Origin: Diorhabda sublineata
Lineage: Eukaryota; Arthropoda; Insecta; Coleoptera; Chrysomelidae
Reading direction: 5' to 3'
Assembly (NCBI RefSeq): GCF_026230105.1
Contig: NC_079476.1
Coordinates: 27,704,559 to 27,768,558, forward strand
Length of the DNA stretch: 64,000 nt
Part shown: positions 1 through 12,280 of the stretch, piece after piece
How positions within the stretch are numbered: the stretch's first letter is position 1
Layout of the letters: the number at the start of each line of letters is the position of its first letter
Position numbers and translations under genes: made by a program
Notes under the pieces: generated by a model
What the model was told of the DNA's origin: nothing
The model's input: only the letters and a program-made list of their open reading frames with translations
Database searches by the model: none

Positions 1-636
1 CATGGCAATCCCAAAAACCGAAGCAAGAACTTTTCCAGCAGATTTTTGGACACGAAACTTCTTAGGTCTTGGTGAACCAGAGTGTTGCCAATCCATAGAT
101 TGTTGCTTTGTCTCTGGATCGTAGATATGTACCCAAGTCTCATCCATAGTAACAATTCGGTTTACGAAGTCTACATTGTTTTCAAATCGAGCACAGATCG
201 AACGCGAATCTTCTGCCCTTACACGCTTTTGGTCAACATTCAAACATTTCAGGATCCATTTTGCAGCAATTTTTCTCACATCCAAATTGACGTGAACTAT
301 ATGATGAACGCGTTCGTATGAAATATTCAGTGCTTCAGATATCCGTTTTAGCCCAATTCGACGGTTTGATAAAATCATGTCATGAACTGCATCAATATTT
401 TCGGGGACTGACACATTAACTGGCTTTCCCGATTGGTAACCTTTTTAAATTCACAATTTTGGTGGAGATGTTTTTTCTTCCAATTTATTGCGTAACTCTG
501 ATTTACTTTTTTGACATCAAACTTTACACTGACACTTCTAATAAGTTATTGTTCGTTGCTATGGTAACGCAATATTTTGTTTATTAATGGAACTGGTCTA
601 GGCTAACTAGATATCAATACATCCTCGTATATTTAA
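1..636 (-). mobile_element. Mariner transposon fragment, near-identical to 11106-11741
   Basis: This is the left-edge piece of a mariner element. It encodes, on the minus strand, the N-terminal and first catalytic part of a transposase (MDETW-type motif) starting near 414. Apart from an A/G difference at 516, I saw no mismatch to the copy at 11106 onward. The rest of the element is outside the window. The open plus-strand frame at 82-321 is a shadow. Confidence 0.88.
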
Positions 637-1370
637 GCAACCTAAATATATACTTTTTATATTTAAAATCTTTGCATAAAATGAATTTCTTGGAAATGAT
701 ATCAATTCTCAATTTTATTTCTTTATATGGAAAATTGGCTATTCCTCAATAACTTTTCATTTGACAAGTTAACTCTTCTCTCTCGAATGAAAATTCATAA
801 TTTCAATAGACCCGGTGGTCTCGAACCCTCTTGTTCAATTCCAATTGACAACAAAGAAAAAATTGTCATAATGACAAGAAATTTCGAAAATGGGAAGTAA
901 AAAAAATCACCCTAGCAACGATCATACTCGTATTATTCATTAAATAGGAGGCGGTCCAGTTCAACAGTTACAACGATCAAAATGATTTCGGGCGTTTTGT
1001 GCTAGAAGAACTGAAGAAGAAAACTTTGAACTTGAGAAAGACAATTCTTCAACATCACCCCTACTTGCATGCGAAGTTCGAACCCTCTAGTTAAACTTTT
1101 TCTGGCCAAAAAATAAGAAAATATAACAAAAATAACCATAAAATGGAGAGGGGTGAAGATGGAAAGTTTCGACCTTAGATAGGAAATCATCTCGCAATTA
1201 ATTGAACCTACATGTGAAATTTCAAAGGTTTCAGAGGTGAGCAAAGGTCAAAAACCACTTTTTTTGCACTGTGACCCCTCGAAATATTCATCCAAAAAAG
1301 CCATGTATGCTAATTTTGAACCAAATCGGACCCATAGCAATTGCTCGAAAATAAGAATTGTAGCTTAAAC

Positions 1371-1442
<72 letters not shown>

Positions 1443-2338
1443 CTGTTCAGGCGTGCTCAGGAGGTGGGACATGGGAAAAATGATGTGCCCCCCATTTTTC
1501 TTCTATGCCTACCGTAATAGTCTAATTTTTCATTAAAAAATTCGACTAATAAAACATATAAAAAACCAAAATTCTTCAAATCTATTTAGGTTAATTTGAT
1601 TAAGATAGTTGAAATATTTGATAAAAAATTAAAAATTATAATATTTCAATTTCTTAGGTATATTATTTAATTCAGGAAAATTAGGATTTTCGGCGATTTT
1701 GAATTTCAAAAAATTCACTATTAATGGGTTAGAGATACGATAATACGTGTACGGACTTTTTTCATTCGAAATATTGTAAACAATATATAAAAATATAAAA
1801 AAAAATAATTCATTGCAAAAAATGCATTTTTTTCTGGCTTATTCAGCTTTTCGTTGTTTAAACAATAACATCAAAAGATACCAAGTGTCATCTTACACTT
1901 TTATAATCAGGAACACCTCCCGGACATTTAAAAAAAAATTACGACAATTTTGCAAACGAATGCGCCACTATGCCATGCACAATTCCATATAAGTCTATCA
2001 CAAAGTTTGATTATATTTTACTCAATCCATTAATATTTGTAACTATGTCGATCAATATTTTCTTCCATATAATTCCAAAGAAAAAACTATTTAGATATTA
2101 AACTGGTGTTTTGGGAGGCAGCTGAAGAAATAATTTTATTATATGGTAGTATTTGTCACGTTTATTAACAGCGCAACCATCTCGCCGTACAAAAAATCTT
2201 CAAAGATAGCAGAACGTTATAGAACTGTTGCAATCATTAGCTCTTATTATTGTTTCATATATGTATTTTCTGGTAAATTAACATTTAACCAAAAAGAGTT
2301 TATCAAAAGTGGATAATACCCTAGGATATAATTTATTT
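637..2338. other. Non-coding AT-rich stretch with (TA)n tract
   Basis: No gene is recognisable. The stretch contains a pure TA dinucleotide run at about 1370-1440 and two tRNA box-B-like motifs read on the minus strand, GGTTCGAGACC near 818-828 and GGGTTCGAAC near 1077-1087. They have no convincing box A, so I do not call tRNA genes. The minus-strand open frame at 1002-1244 resembles nothing I know. Confidence 0.5.
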
Positions 2339-3681
2339 GATAATAATAATAATAATAACGTTTATTCATAAATTTAACAAAATACAGTAATAAAATACAA
2401 TTAAAATTGAATAAAATTGAATAAACATCTAGACATCCACAGAAGTATTGTGCATACTTGTATGTGGTGAATATAGGCTGGTGTGCCAAAATTTAAAAAA
2501 AAAACATTATAAAAGAAAACAAAAAAATGCAGTTAAAACATTATAAATACATTTTTACATGATTGTGTTTCAGACATACATTTCGTACATGAGTTTACTC
2601 TTCTCTGTTTTTGTTTCAGCATTCTATCATTTTGTGTATTTTTGTTTTGTCTGTTTCTTTAACAAATGTTACTAGTTGGGTTTTGAAGCATTTAAAAGAA
2701 GTTTCATCGATAATTCTTTGTGGTAGTTGCCCGAATAATTTAGGTGTCAAGTAGGAATAACCTTTTTGACCTATTGTTTTATGAGCTGTTGGTATACAGT
2801 ATTGATTATTCGATCTTGTCGCGTATCTATGATTGTGAGTGGTAAGTTCGTATTTATTTTTATATTGACGGCATCCTATCTGAATAATGTATAGTTGTCT
2901 AACATCCAATATTTGCGTTTCAGTATAGAGTAGTGAGCTTGAATATCTTGTTGGTTTGTTGAGAATCATTCGGAGGAATCGTTTTTGAGTCACTTCGAGG
3001 GCATTTAGATAGCTCCTTGATACTCCTCCCCAGTCAATAATGCCATAATTGAGGTGTGACTCAACCAAACTGTGATACAGTATTTTTTTTACATTTAAAC
3101 CTCAAAAATTGGCTTACTTGCTTAAATCGAAATAGGATACTCCGAAGTTTTTTAGTTAAATATTCCATATGATGGTTCCATCGTAAGTGATTGTCAATGT
3201 AAATGCCCAAATATTTAATTTTTTTTGCAGGTTTTATTTTAAAATTTTGTTGGATATTAAGATTGTATTTTGGCAGAGACGTTTCATGACTACTGAAGGG
3301 TAAATATACAGTTTTGTCAAAGTTTATTGAGAGTAATCTGCTGTCGAACCAGTCTTTGAGTTTTCCTAGATCACTCTCAATATTTATTTTGAGATTATAC
3401 CAGTCATCATGTTTGTAGTAAATCACAGTATCGTCCGCGAAGCTGATTATTTTTCCAATTGTTTCCTGTTCAAATAGATTATTTAAGTAAATTACGAAAA
3501 GCACCGGCCCCAATTTAATTTTGATCTCTTCACTCACATGATTTTTGAATTTAGTTTTTTGTGTTCTGTTTGTTAGATAACTTTTGAATAAATTATGAGC
3601 TAAACCCCTTACACCCATATCTTCCAGTGTATCTAAAAGCATGGAGTGGTCGACAGTATCGAAGGCCTTTTTTAGATCCAA
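2339..3681 (-). mobile_element. Non-LTR retrotransposon, 5'-truncated 3' end (RT)
   Basis: This is the 3' part of a LINE read on the minus strand. One frame (3681-3061) carries reverse transcriptase motifs: KAFDTVDH, the GPVLF segment and the active-site FADDT, followed by IKYLGIYIDN. The next frame (3068-2616) carries the C-terminal thumb region (SHLNYGIIDWGG, then LEVTQKRFLRMI), offset by a frameshift near 3065. A (TAA)n tail at 2339-2358 marks the 3' end, as in I/jockey-like elements. The endonuclease and ORF1 are missing. The usual GVPQGS stretch before GPVLF is deleted, so the RT is dead. Confidence 0.88.
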
Positions 3682-4374
3682 AAAATGATGGTGAAGACTT
3701 TTAGATTTTTTTGCTCTGGTAAATTTTAGAAATATTTCCTATAAAATGTATATTCATCTATCGATTTTAAAATGTATTGTGGTCTAAAGATACACACTTT
3801 CCTTTTCCTAATATATAAAACTTGACTAATACCCGAAAAAGAAGTACGTACCAGGATAAATATTGAAATTACTATTTTCTCAATGAACAAAATAGAAAGA
3901 GGCCTCATAATTTTGCCAATTTTTATTTTTTATTGTAGTGTACGAGTGCTTTATCAGACGTTAATCTCATCTTTCGATTTTATCGTATCTCTACAAATAA
4001 CTCATGTTGTGAATAAATTAAATTTCGTTACAACCGTAACTGATTTATGAATTTATATCCATAGGAAAAAACCGATTTGTAAACTTGACTCGTTTTAAAA
4101 ATGATGCAATATCCACAAAAAACTTCTGGTATTTTCATATTGACTTTATTATAAGTCTAATGTGCAAATTGATTCTTAAACTAGTAACGTCCGTTAAATG
4201 GATAAAATTTCTTGGAAGAATAGTCGCTAATGAATTAGTCAATTAAAAGAAATAAAAGTGATTACTAGTTAAGGAATTTAATTTAGGCTATTTGATAGAG
4301 AAAGTACTTTGATAAAAGATACACAGATAACTTTGATTTTCTGAAACTATTGGTGATATTCATACTGAATACAC

Positions 4375-4480
4375 TTCATCAACACTCACAATAACACCAT
4401 CTGACGGGTGTTTCGATAACAAAGTTACCGTCTTCAGACTAGTTTATGTTCAGTCTTTGACGTCAGATAGTGTAATTGTG
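4375..4480. repeat. Hairpin-forming repeat (MITE-like)
   Basis: About 33-bp inverted arms (CACTCACAATAACACCATCTG on the left, mirrored by CAGATAGTGTAATTGTGAG on the right, with a few mismatches) enclose a core with TGTTTCGATAACAAAGTTAC. A related half copy lies near 15466-15530. The structure suggests a small non-autonomous foldback element. Confidence 0.5.
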
Positions 4481-4599
4481 AGTATTGGTGCAGCGATAGC
4501 GTAAACCGTGTGTTTAGTATAAGCCGCACAAGTTTTGCTTCAGTGACTGTATTAGTTAGAATCTCTACCTTTCGTGGAGACAAAATTGGAGAATATGAT

Positions 4600-5160
4600 T
4601 GATGTTACTAATTTGAAGTCCGAACTATTGAGGCTGTTTCTATGGCGAATCTGTAACCGGGTACGTTATTCTGATGCAAAACAACATCTTTGCCCAGGCG
4701 TTTCACTTTTATCGCTTCACGCTTGCAACTGGCATTATAAGCAATCTACAAAAATAGGTCTTAAGCATCCGATTCTATTTCTTATTCTCCATTTTGGTAC
4801 CTATCGTGTGGAAAATTAATGTTATCATCAGTAAATGTAACGTACTATGAAATACCACTGTCTCCCAACTATTTGTTTAATAGTCTTTCGTGGCTTTTAC
4901 AACAAGAGATCAGGCACTTTTTTAACATTTTCGTATGGGTACGCCCTTTGCATCTTCGTCTGTTCACGACTGTCTACCACATTTAAACTGATGACACCAC
5001 TTTTTGACTATGTCACATGATACTGCAGATTCCTTTGATATATCCACCAAAACTTTTTGTGGTATTAACACTTTCAACCCCAATTATGTAATCCCCACGC
5101 GTTACGGGACACAGTCCATTTTGATACTAAGATGAGATTCTCGGATTTTGTTCTTTTGTC
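4600..5160 (-). pseudogene. Decayed mariner-type transposase relic
   Basis: Minus-strand fragments resemble mariner transposase. A VVLHQNN segment near 4665-4690 matches the second catalytic motif (LHQDN with D to N). Higher coordinates (about 4960-5010) give a FKCGRQS-like segment typical of the N-terminal helix-turn-helix region. There are many stops. The region is similar to 6790-7270, so two old copies are present. The plus-strand open frame at 4574-4819 is a shadow. Confidence 0.45.
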
Positions 5161-6785
5161 AATTTCTGGTGTAAGTCTATGCATAAAAGGTTGAATCAGT
5201 TTCGAATGAATCCGGTTAAACAGAGATGAGTGAGACTAATTCCGAATTCCAACTACTGGAAAACATATCCAGAAAGTAGATTAGAGATTGTCTACTAAGT
5301 AAATTTAAACCTTATTTTTTTTGTTTATTTATATATTTTAAATGTACATATACATTGTTTTCAAGTAAATCACATTAAAATATGAGAACTGTTAGATTTT
5401 TCTGGCTGGAGTTCAAGTATATAATGCAACTATAATTTATTTTCTACATCAGTAATTGCGACAATAAATCAATGCTCACCTAATGCAGTTAATTCATACA
5501 ATAATTATTTAATTCATAGTTGAACTATTGAAAAATGGCCTACTTTAAATTTTTGTCGTTGTTCAACATAATAACGTCTGTTAACGATATGTATGTATGG
5601 GTAATTCGATACTAACCGTTAGTGTGATCATCAAACCATTAAAAATATTGCTATAAATAGCCAACAAGAATATGATCACCACGAATTATAGAGTAATATT
5701 TGAATATTTACGAGTATGCTAAGTGCCATCAAAATGTTCTTATTTATTTAGAAAAAATGTATTATTTTAGAGATTTGTGTTCAAAACTGGAATATATTAT
5801 GGTCATAATTTCGTAAAGATAAATGGACACAGTTTTTCTTTGAGTAATTTGTAGAATACCAACTCGTTTTTAGACAACAATGATATTAATCTGACACTAA
5901 ATATTAAAAGACATTCAAATACAATGTAGGTTCATACTTAATACAGAATTCTTTCTAATCTGTCTATGATATTGCTGACTTAATTGTCAAACGTAGTTTT
6001 TTTCCTCAATATTAACCTCGACAAATTAATAGTCAAAAACAGAAAAAACTTGGGCATTTGCCAAGATCATACATAGACCAGCTATTCTTAATACTTACTC
6101 GTCTACACTTTTCAACTTGTACAATTTTAATTTTAGAAGCATTTTACTCTAATTTATCTTTAGGGACAACACGTGTTTTTATATTATGATAAATACGAGT
6201 TCTGATAATTTGCTCTGTCCCACTTACAATAAGAAATTTACAAAGATATTCCTATTTACCGATGTATGTATGTTGTAATTATTGTGTAATATACACTGCG
6301 ATCCCAAAAGATTTTCTGCTGCACTTGTGATACTCAATGTTTACATCTAATCTATTGATTTCACTACCAACCGACTTCAGGTTATAGTTTCTTTGGAATA
6401 TATTTGCCTGCTTCAACCCCTGTAGATTATTGCAATAACTTCTTTTCTAATATGTTCCACAAGAGGGTCCTTGGAAGGGTTTATCCGTCCCTACTTCGGC
6501 AAGTCTTAACTACTTCATTTCCCTCCACTTTAGTGTATCCCAGAACCCATTGAAGAGTACCTTTATTCTTATTACCTAGCTCATTGACTTGTTCAGGCAT
6601 CTCAATTTAGGTTGAACTGTCCACAATTTTCATCAATTGCATATATTTCTGATTGAATAATAATTAGTTTCTAATCAGTTTAGCCCATTTTACATCGATG
6701 TTTTAGAATTTTTAATGTGTCTTAAAAGAAAGATTGCTCAACCTCCTAAACTTTTGTAACCATCAGTTTGAATCTGAAAAATTAG
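5161..6785. other. Intron-like stretch, nothing recognisable
   Basis: AT-rich sequence without long open frames, recognisable protein motifs or obvious repeats. Confidence 0.5.
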
Positions 6786-7275
6786 CGGACGCCAAATAAT
6801 TCGAGGGAGGTTGCATTATCCTGATGTAAAATAACATATTTGCGCAACTTTTTCTGGCGTTTTTCTTTTATCGCTTGACCTGAAATTGTGCTATCTCTTT
6901 TTTACAAGTAATCTACTAAAATTACGTTTGAGCATCACAAAATACCGTAACAAAATACTGACGGTAATGAACCTCGATGTTTCCACTCCTTACACTGAAG
7001 TTTGGTCTCTTCATCATAGTAATGGATTCATGACTTAAACCTAGCTACTAATCTTGAAAGAACATTTTCTTTGTCTTGTCTAAACTGCATTAAAATACTC
7101 TACCATATTTAACCTCCCGATACCATCTTCTCACTATTATCATATCACTTTGTAGAATCCCCAAGCATATTCACCAAAACTTTGTGAACAAGTATTTGAT
7201 CACCGCGCATTTCTCCACACGAATAATTTACATACTGATACTCTCGTATGCGGACTTCTACTGTACGCAGACTTT
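6786..7275 (-). pseudogene. Second copy of the decayed mariner-type relic
   Basis: This region parallels 4600-5160 in the same order: a TTATCCTGATGTAAAATAAC segment (second catalytic motif on the minus strand), a conserved ATCTACTAAAAT block, and CACCAAAACTTT near 7170. It has many substitutions and indels and no open frame. Confidence 0.4.
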
Positions 7276-8544
7276 AATAGGTTGAGACAATAGGAGTCAG
7301 CCCTCCAATGTTGATTTTACTCAACTCAACCATTTCTTGTTGTTTTCATTATTTCCGTGTCAAGCAAGTTTTCAAGATACTATCGTTATGCTTCAATATC
7401 TCAATCTAATTTTATTTTGTACCTTATATTTGTTTTTTGTATCTATGGACATTTGCACGTAACTGAAAGTTTTTGTAAAAAATCACTCCGTTTTTTGCCG
7501 TGAAAACATATTTTCTACTTCATTTGTAAAATACTTGAATTTAAATTTAAATATAATTCATTTTTGTCATCGAGAGAGAGAGAGAGAAACATAAAAAATC
7601 CTTTAAACATTATTCTAAAACCGTTTGAATATTTAAACTGTTCGTGTTGCTTACAAATTAAAGGTAAGGTAACCTTGAGTTAAATTATGAGTGCGCGGTT
7701 AGTGTACTATCTATTATCTATAAATTGAAATACATCATAAAACTGGTAAGTTAAGGTGACATGCTAAAACAACCAATTTTTCGAGACATAGTATTAATTG
7801 AATAATTTTTATTAATCCGAAAAAGATAGCTGTTATACTTAGAAGTCGAATGTTTTGAACTTTTGCTAAATTCTTTTTTCGTTTCATTTTAATCTGCATG
7901 CAAACTTTTCTTTCATTCGCTGTTAGTGCGAATATTTACGAAAAGATTTCGTTTCAAGTCTAAAAAGAAAATGAAATGGGGACTCTAGTAATTTTGTTGC
8001 TGAAGAATTTTAAGGAATCATTATAACTAAAAACATAATTTAAACCAAACTAAATTAGCAAATTTACGACGCAGGAAGTATATAAAAATGTAGCATTGAT
8101 TAAATGTGGCAATATGTTGGTCTAGTTAAAACATAATTTTATTTATAGCCAATAAAAAAACGTCTTTTACATAATATTGTAACAATTAATTTGAATTTAC
8201 ATGATTCAGTATTAGGACGTTAATCAGAGCCGTGCTTAAATCAGCTCTGAAAGCTGGAAAAAGTATCTTGAAACGAAATAAAAATCGATTATTCTGTTTG
8301 CAATTCCCTTAAATTGCAATATTTGTTTGTCCTTTCTCGGGTAGATTGATAATGTTCTACCATTTATGAGTTCGTATCGTAGAGCTTCTTTCTTTTTGAT
8401 TTCGTCCTCAATTTCTTTCAATTACAATGCTTTCTTTGTTTGTTCCATTTGTCAACTATAACTTGTCGTATCATATTTTTTTGATTGATTAGAGCTAAAA
8501 ACACGTATAGTTATAAAAATATCCGTACTTTTTCGTTAAGTATA
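7276..8544. other. Non-coding stretch with (GA)n tract
   Basis: AT-rich sequence with a short GA repeat near 7572-7587. The minus-strand frame at 8236-8421 resembles no family I know and has no splice or composition support. Confidence 0.45.
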
Positions 8545-9422
8545 TTAGGTGATCTGGAAAGTTCGTAGGCTGGCACATAGCTACTGGTATTAAATCCATT
8601 TTATTTCCAGTTAGGCAGCCTTAATCTTCAAAAGACACGTGTATAAATTTGATAGCTGTCGTACTATTAGTTTGTGACTTTAACATTTTGATAGAAGCAA
8701 CTTTTGTGTATAAAATGTAATTTCGTGTGTTAATAAAGCCTTGCTTTTTTGCATAAAAAAATCGATCGAAGGCTTGGCCCGATGAACATTATTCGGACTT
8801 TTCTCTGGAAGAATCAATCGTTGACAAGTGGTTTACTAAGTTTGAAATGAAACGAGACTAAATATGCATCGAGGTCGATACACACAGTAAAGTGAAGCTG
8901 ATTTGAATGAATGTTTGTGTATGGGAAAACTTTGTCCAAAGTGGGTGAGGCACGAGCACACAATCCACCAAAAACAACAATAAATTGATTATTCTGAGCA
9001 CTGTTTGGAGCTGTTCAATCGTGAGTCCAATCGATCGTGATGAGTACATGATGAACCAACTCCAAAGTGTGGAAATACGTAAAAGTCTATTTGAAGATTA
9101 AAACTACGCTAAAACTGGATGGATTGTGCTTCGAATTGCTTCCGCATCCACCGTATTCTCCACATCTGGCCACCAGCAATTTTTTCCTGTCCTCATACCA
9201 CAAGAGTATGCTTGTTGGACAGAAATTTTGCGCTGATGAAGAGGTTATCGCCAAAACTGAAACCTATTTTAATGCTAAAGACAAACCGTATTATAAAAGT
9301 GGCATAAAAAAATTGTATGACCGCTATAATCGTTGAAGACAACTATATAGTACAATAAAATCAAATTCTATATAAAAAAGAGTTTTTCTATGCTAGCCAC
9401 GGACTTTTCAGTGCACCTGTTA
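8545..9422 (+). mobile_element. Internally deleted mariner element with TIRs
   Basis: Imperfect terminal inverted repeats of about 30 bp bound the element. The left end is TTAGGTGATCTGGAAAGTTC; the right end, reverse complemented, reads ACAGGTGCACTGAAAAGTCC. Near 8720 broken frames encode an N-terminal segment like RVLIKHCFF. The intact C-terminal frame at 9067-9336 reads ELLPHPPYSPHLATSNFFL and YYKSGIKKLYDRYNR. The element is about 0.88 kb against a usual 1.3 kb. Both first catalytic motifs are deleted, and the third catalytic Asp is replaced by Asn, so it cannot encode a working transposase. Confidence 0.85.
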
Positions 9423-10059
9423 TATTACCAGAGTACCAATTTGTAAAGTTCAATTCATTATAATTACTCAGAGAAACTTCGAGTTAATTTCGAGTTAACC
9501 TTAGGTTTTGTTTACTTTCACGATTTCAGTTAGTTTTAATCTTATTAAATACCGTCATTTGATTTACGCCTCCTCCATTATTGTATTTTATTCAGTAGCG
9601 GAGGTGTAATTTTATTTAAATCAACAATGAAATTTACTCTTTTAACGGTAAATGTCCAAACTAAACGTTTATGTAATAAATGTGTTTCGTACCAAGTGAG
9701 TGGGAAAAATATATTTTGCATATAAATCGCTGGTTTTTTCCATTTCAAATATTCAATATTGCACGACAAATCTGTGATAACCTAGATAAAAAGTTAATCA
9801 GCAAATGTAATTTGCTAAGAATTACCTTAACTAATGTAATATTAAGTAATCTTTAGAAAGTTACTAACTCCATCATCATTTTTTTTCTATAATAAATACT
9901 GCTTTAATTATTTTTTTATTACATCGGTTTTTAAATTATGTGAGTGATTTGTCGTAAATATGTTTTGTTTGGATTGATTTATAGAGGTTTTCCACTGCCA
10001 TTTTTTATTATATTATGTATTTCCCATAAAAGTAAACTAGCATTATTTGAATTTCGTAG
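9423..10059. other. Intron sequence before the first visible exon
   Basis: No recognisable gene or element. The sequence ends in the acceptor for the exon at 10060. The minus-strand frame at 9578-9769 has no recognisable similarity. Confidence 0.5.
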
Positions 10060-10140
10060 TGGCGACGTCGACTTGGAACGGCATCCAGCTTTTTCAAACA
10101 CCGATTCAGGAAGCTCCTCAAATTCCAGTATATCCTGCAA
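10060..10140 (+). CDS. RhoGEF2: RhoGEF2 exon a: Ser/Asp-rich linker before DH
   Basis: This 81-bp internal exon has an acceptor ending TTTCGTAG and a consensus donor GTAAGT at 10141. Its first base completes a codon from an exon outside the window, and its last two bases join the next exon. It encodes about 26 residues rich in Ser, Asp and Asn (GDVDLERHP then a run of serines), as expected for the disordered segment upstream of the DH domain. The exon is supported mainly by its splice sites, matching phase and a base composition richer in GC than its surroundings. An upstream in-frame ATG at 9944 is probably not used, because it lies in AT-rich intron sequence. Confidence 0.72.
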
Positions 10141-10692
10141 GTAAGTTCATCGAAGCTTTTACTATTAAATTTATTCGATTTGGTAGATAGTTAATACGAA
10201 TAAACATGACTATCGTTTGCAAAATTTGAAACACGAACTTAAAAATGTTTCGCACACCTGCCATAAGAGGAACTTGTAGATAAAACAAAAAATTTTACAC
10301 CTGCTTCCATATCTATTCGCATATTTTGCAGTGATAAATTTTTTTTTCTTCAGTGATATCCCCTTAAAAGCATAGCATTTCTACTACCTTCGAAAATTTA
10401 AGCAAAAATAGAAACTTGAAATTTTTAAAATTCCATGCAACAAATCATATTTCTTATTTCTTATACCTTTTGATATATTAGTGCATCTAGATGTTCTTGA
10501 TTTCTTGAATTTCTATATAAATTTGAGAAAAAAAATTGAAACTCAATTTTAGTCACACATTGTATCTTCTACAAAAGTGAGCTGAGAAAATTTTGTTATC
10601 TGAGCATTATTTTATATTGACAATCACTAAATTTTGTCACATGAATGAAGAAATACCCCGGATAAAGATTATCAAGGTGAATTTTTTGTGTT

Positions 10693-11736
10693 ATAAGAGG
10701 ATATATTGAAAAATTCTTAGCTTACTATAGAACCAAACAAAATTTCAATGTCAAAATATTTTATTACTCAACAAGTTCTCCTCTTGATTGGATACTTTTT
10801 ACTACAACGAACCTGCAACTTCCCTAAACTTTTAAAAAAAATTGTTTCTTTTTGCAAACAACACCTCGACAACTTTTAGCACTTCCTCTTTGGAAAAAAA
10901 TTTACGACAGTGAATAAGGGGGGTGTTCTAGTAATTCAAACCCTAAATCTCGAATTTTTTGCATGGCAAATGAGATTTGTGTGCAGGGGTGTTGTCCTGC
11001 AAAAACAAAACAACTTTGGATATTTTTCCGCGTCTTTTCTCTTTAATTTTTTCCCGTAGAGTGGTCAGTAATGTCGAATAGTAATTTCCAGTTATTGTTC
11101 TACTCCATGGCAATCCCAAAAACCGAAGCAAGAACTTTTCCAGCAGATTTTTGGACACGAAACTTCTTAGGTCTTGGTGAACCAGAGTGTTGCCAATCCA
11201 TAGATTGTTGCTTTGTCTCTGGATCGTAGATATGTACCCAAGTCTCATCCATAGTAACAATTCGGTTTACGAAGTCTACATTGTTTTCAAATCGAGCACA
11301 GATCGAACGCGAATCTTCTGCCCTTACACGCTTTTGGTCAACATTCAAACATTTCAGGATCCATTTTGCAGCAATTTTTCTCACATCCAAATTGACGTGA
11401 ACTATATGATGAACGCGTTCGTATGAAATATTCAGTGCTTCAGATATCCGTTTTAGCCCAATTCGACGGTTTGATAAAATCATGTCATGAACTGCATCAA
11501 TATTTTCGGGGACTGACACATTAACTGGCTTTCCCGATTGGTAACCTTTTTAAATTCACAATTTTGGTGGAGATGTTTTTTCTTCCAATTTATTGCGTAA
11601 CTCTGATTTACTTTTTTGACGTCAAACTTTACACTGACACTTCTAATAAGTTATTGTTCGTTGCTATGGTAACGCAATATTTTGTTTATTAATGGAACTG
11701 GTCTAGGCTAACTAGATATCAATACATCCTCGTATA
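10693..11736 (-). mobile_element. Mariner element with TIRs, frameshifted transposase
   Basis: Its ends are imperfect inverted repeats: left ATAAGAGGATATATTGAAAA; right, reverse complemented, TACGAGGATGTATTGATATC. The minus-strand frame 11519-11100 encodes the helix-turn-helix region (RISEALNISYERVHHIVH) and first catalytic motif IVTMDETWVHIYDPETKQQS. A frameshift near 11100-11130 moves the reading to the frame at 11260-10943, with the second catalytic motif FLQDNTPAHKS. The third motif region is degraded. At about 1.04 kb it is shorter than an intact mariner. The right part is nearly identical to positions 1-666. It lies in a RhoGEF2 intron, antisense to the gene. Confidence 0.9.
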
Positions 11737-12280
11737 TTTAAGCAACCTAAATATATACTTTTTATATTTAATAGTCTTATAAATAAAAACAATATTATCT
11801 ATAGAATATTACAAAATAACTCTCATCTGGTATAGATAAAAACTTCACATTGTTGGTATCTTTTAGAAATATTGTGTAAGAGTTCAGAGCATATGTGGCA
11901 GGATACATTATTTTGATGATCTGACTAATTGTTAAATTAGGAGATGATGTGTTTTCATAATTGTATACCGAATATGTTTAATTTATATATATATAAGAAT
12001 TGTAAAGAAGGCTTTGCCAGCTATATTATGGGTAATTTTTTATTGGGAACGTAGCAAGGAAACACCAAAGTGGACTAACTTTAATATATTTTCCTAGCTT
12101 TCTAATACTTATGTATTCATCGTCTGGAACTGAAATTATGGTCAAATAGAATATAAGAAATATTTATAAATGTGTAACAATAATAAAATTCTACTTACAA
12201 TAATTAAATGAGATTTCCGGTGATTTTTGATATTATTAAAGCTTATAAAAATTATATATTAGACCTTTTGATATATTAAT

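Noticed and set aside
82..321. Plus-strand 79-residue open frame, repeated exactly at 11187-11426
   Set aside because: It is the antisense shadow of the mariner transposase; its identity between copies reflects the transposon, not a conserved peptide.
808..1090. Two tRNA box-B-like motifs on the minus strand
   Set aside because: No box A or foldable tRNA body accompanies them.
1370..1442. TA run considered as a CRISPR or satellite array
   Set aside because: A simple dinucleotide repeat without spacers; the same holds for the runs at 31578 and 48578.
9944..10144. ATG at 9944 as start of the RhoGEF2 exon
   Set aside because: The sequence before 10060 is AT-rich intron with an acceptor at 10059; the family needs upstream domains.
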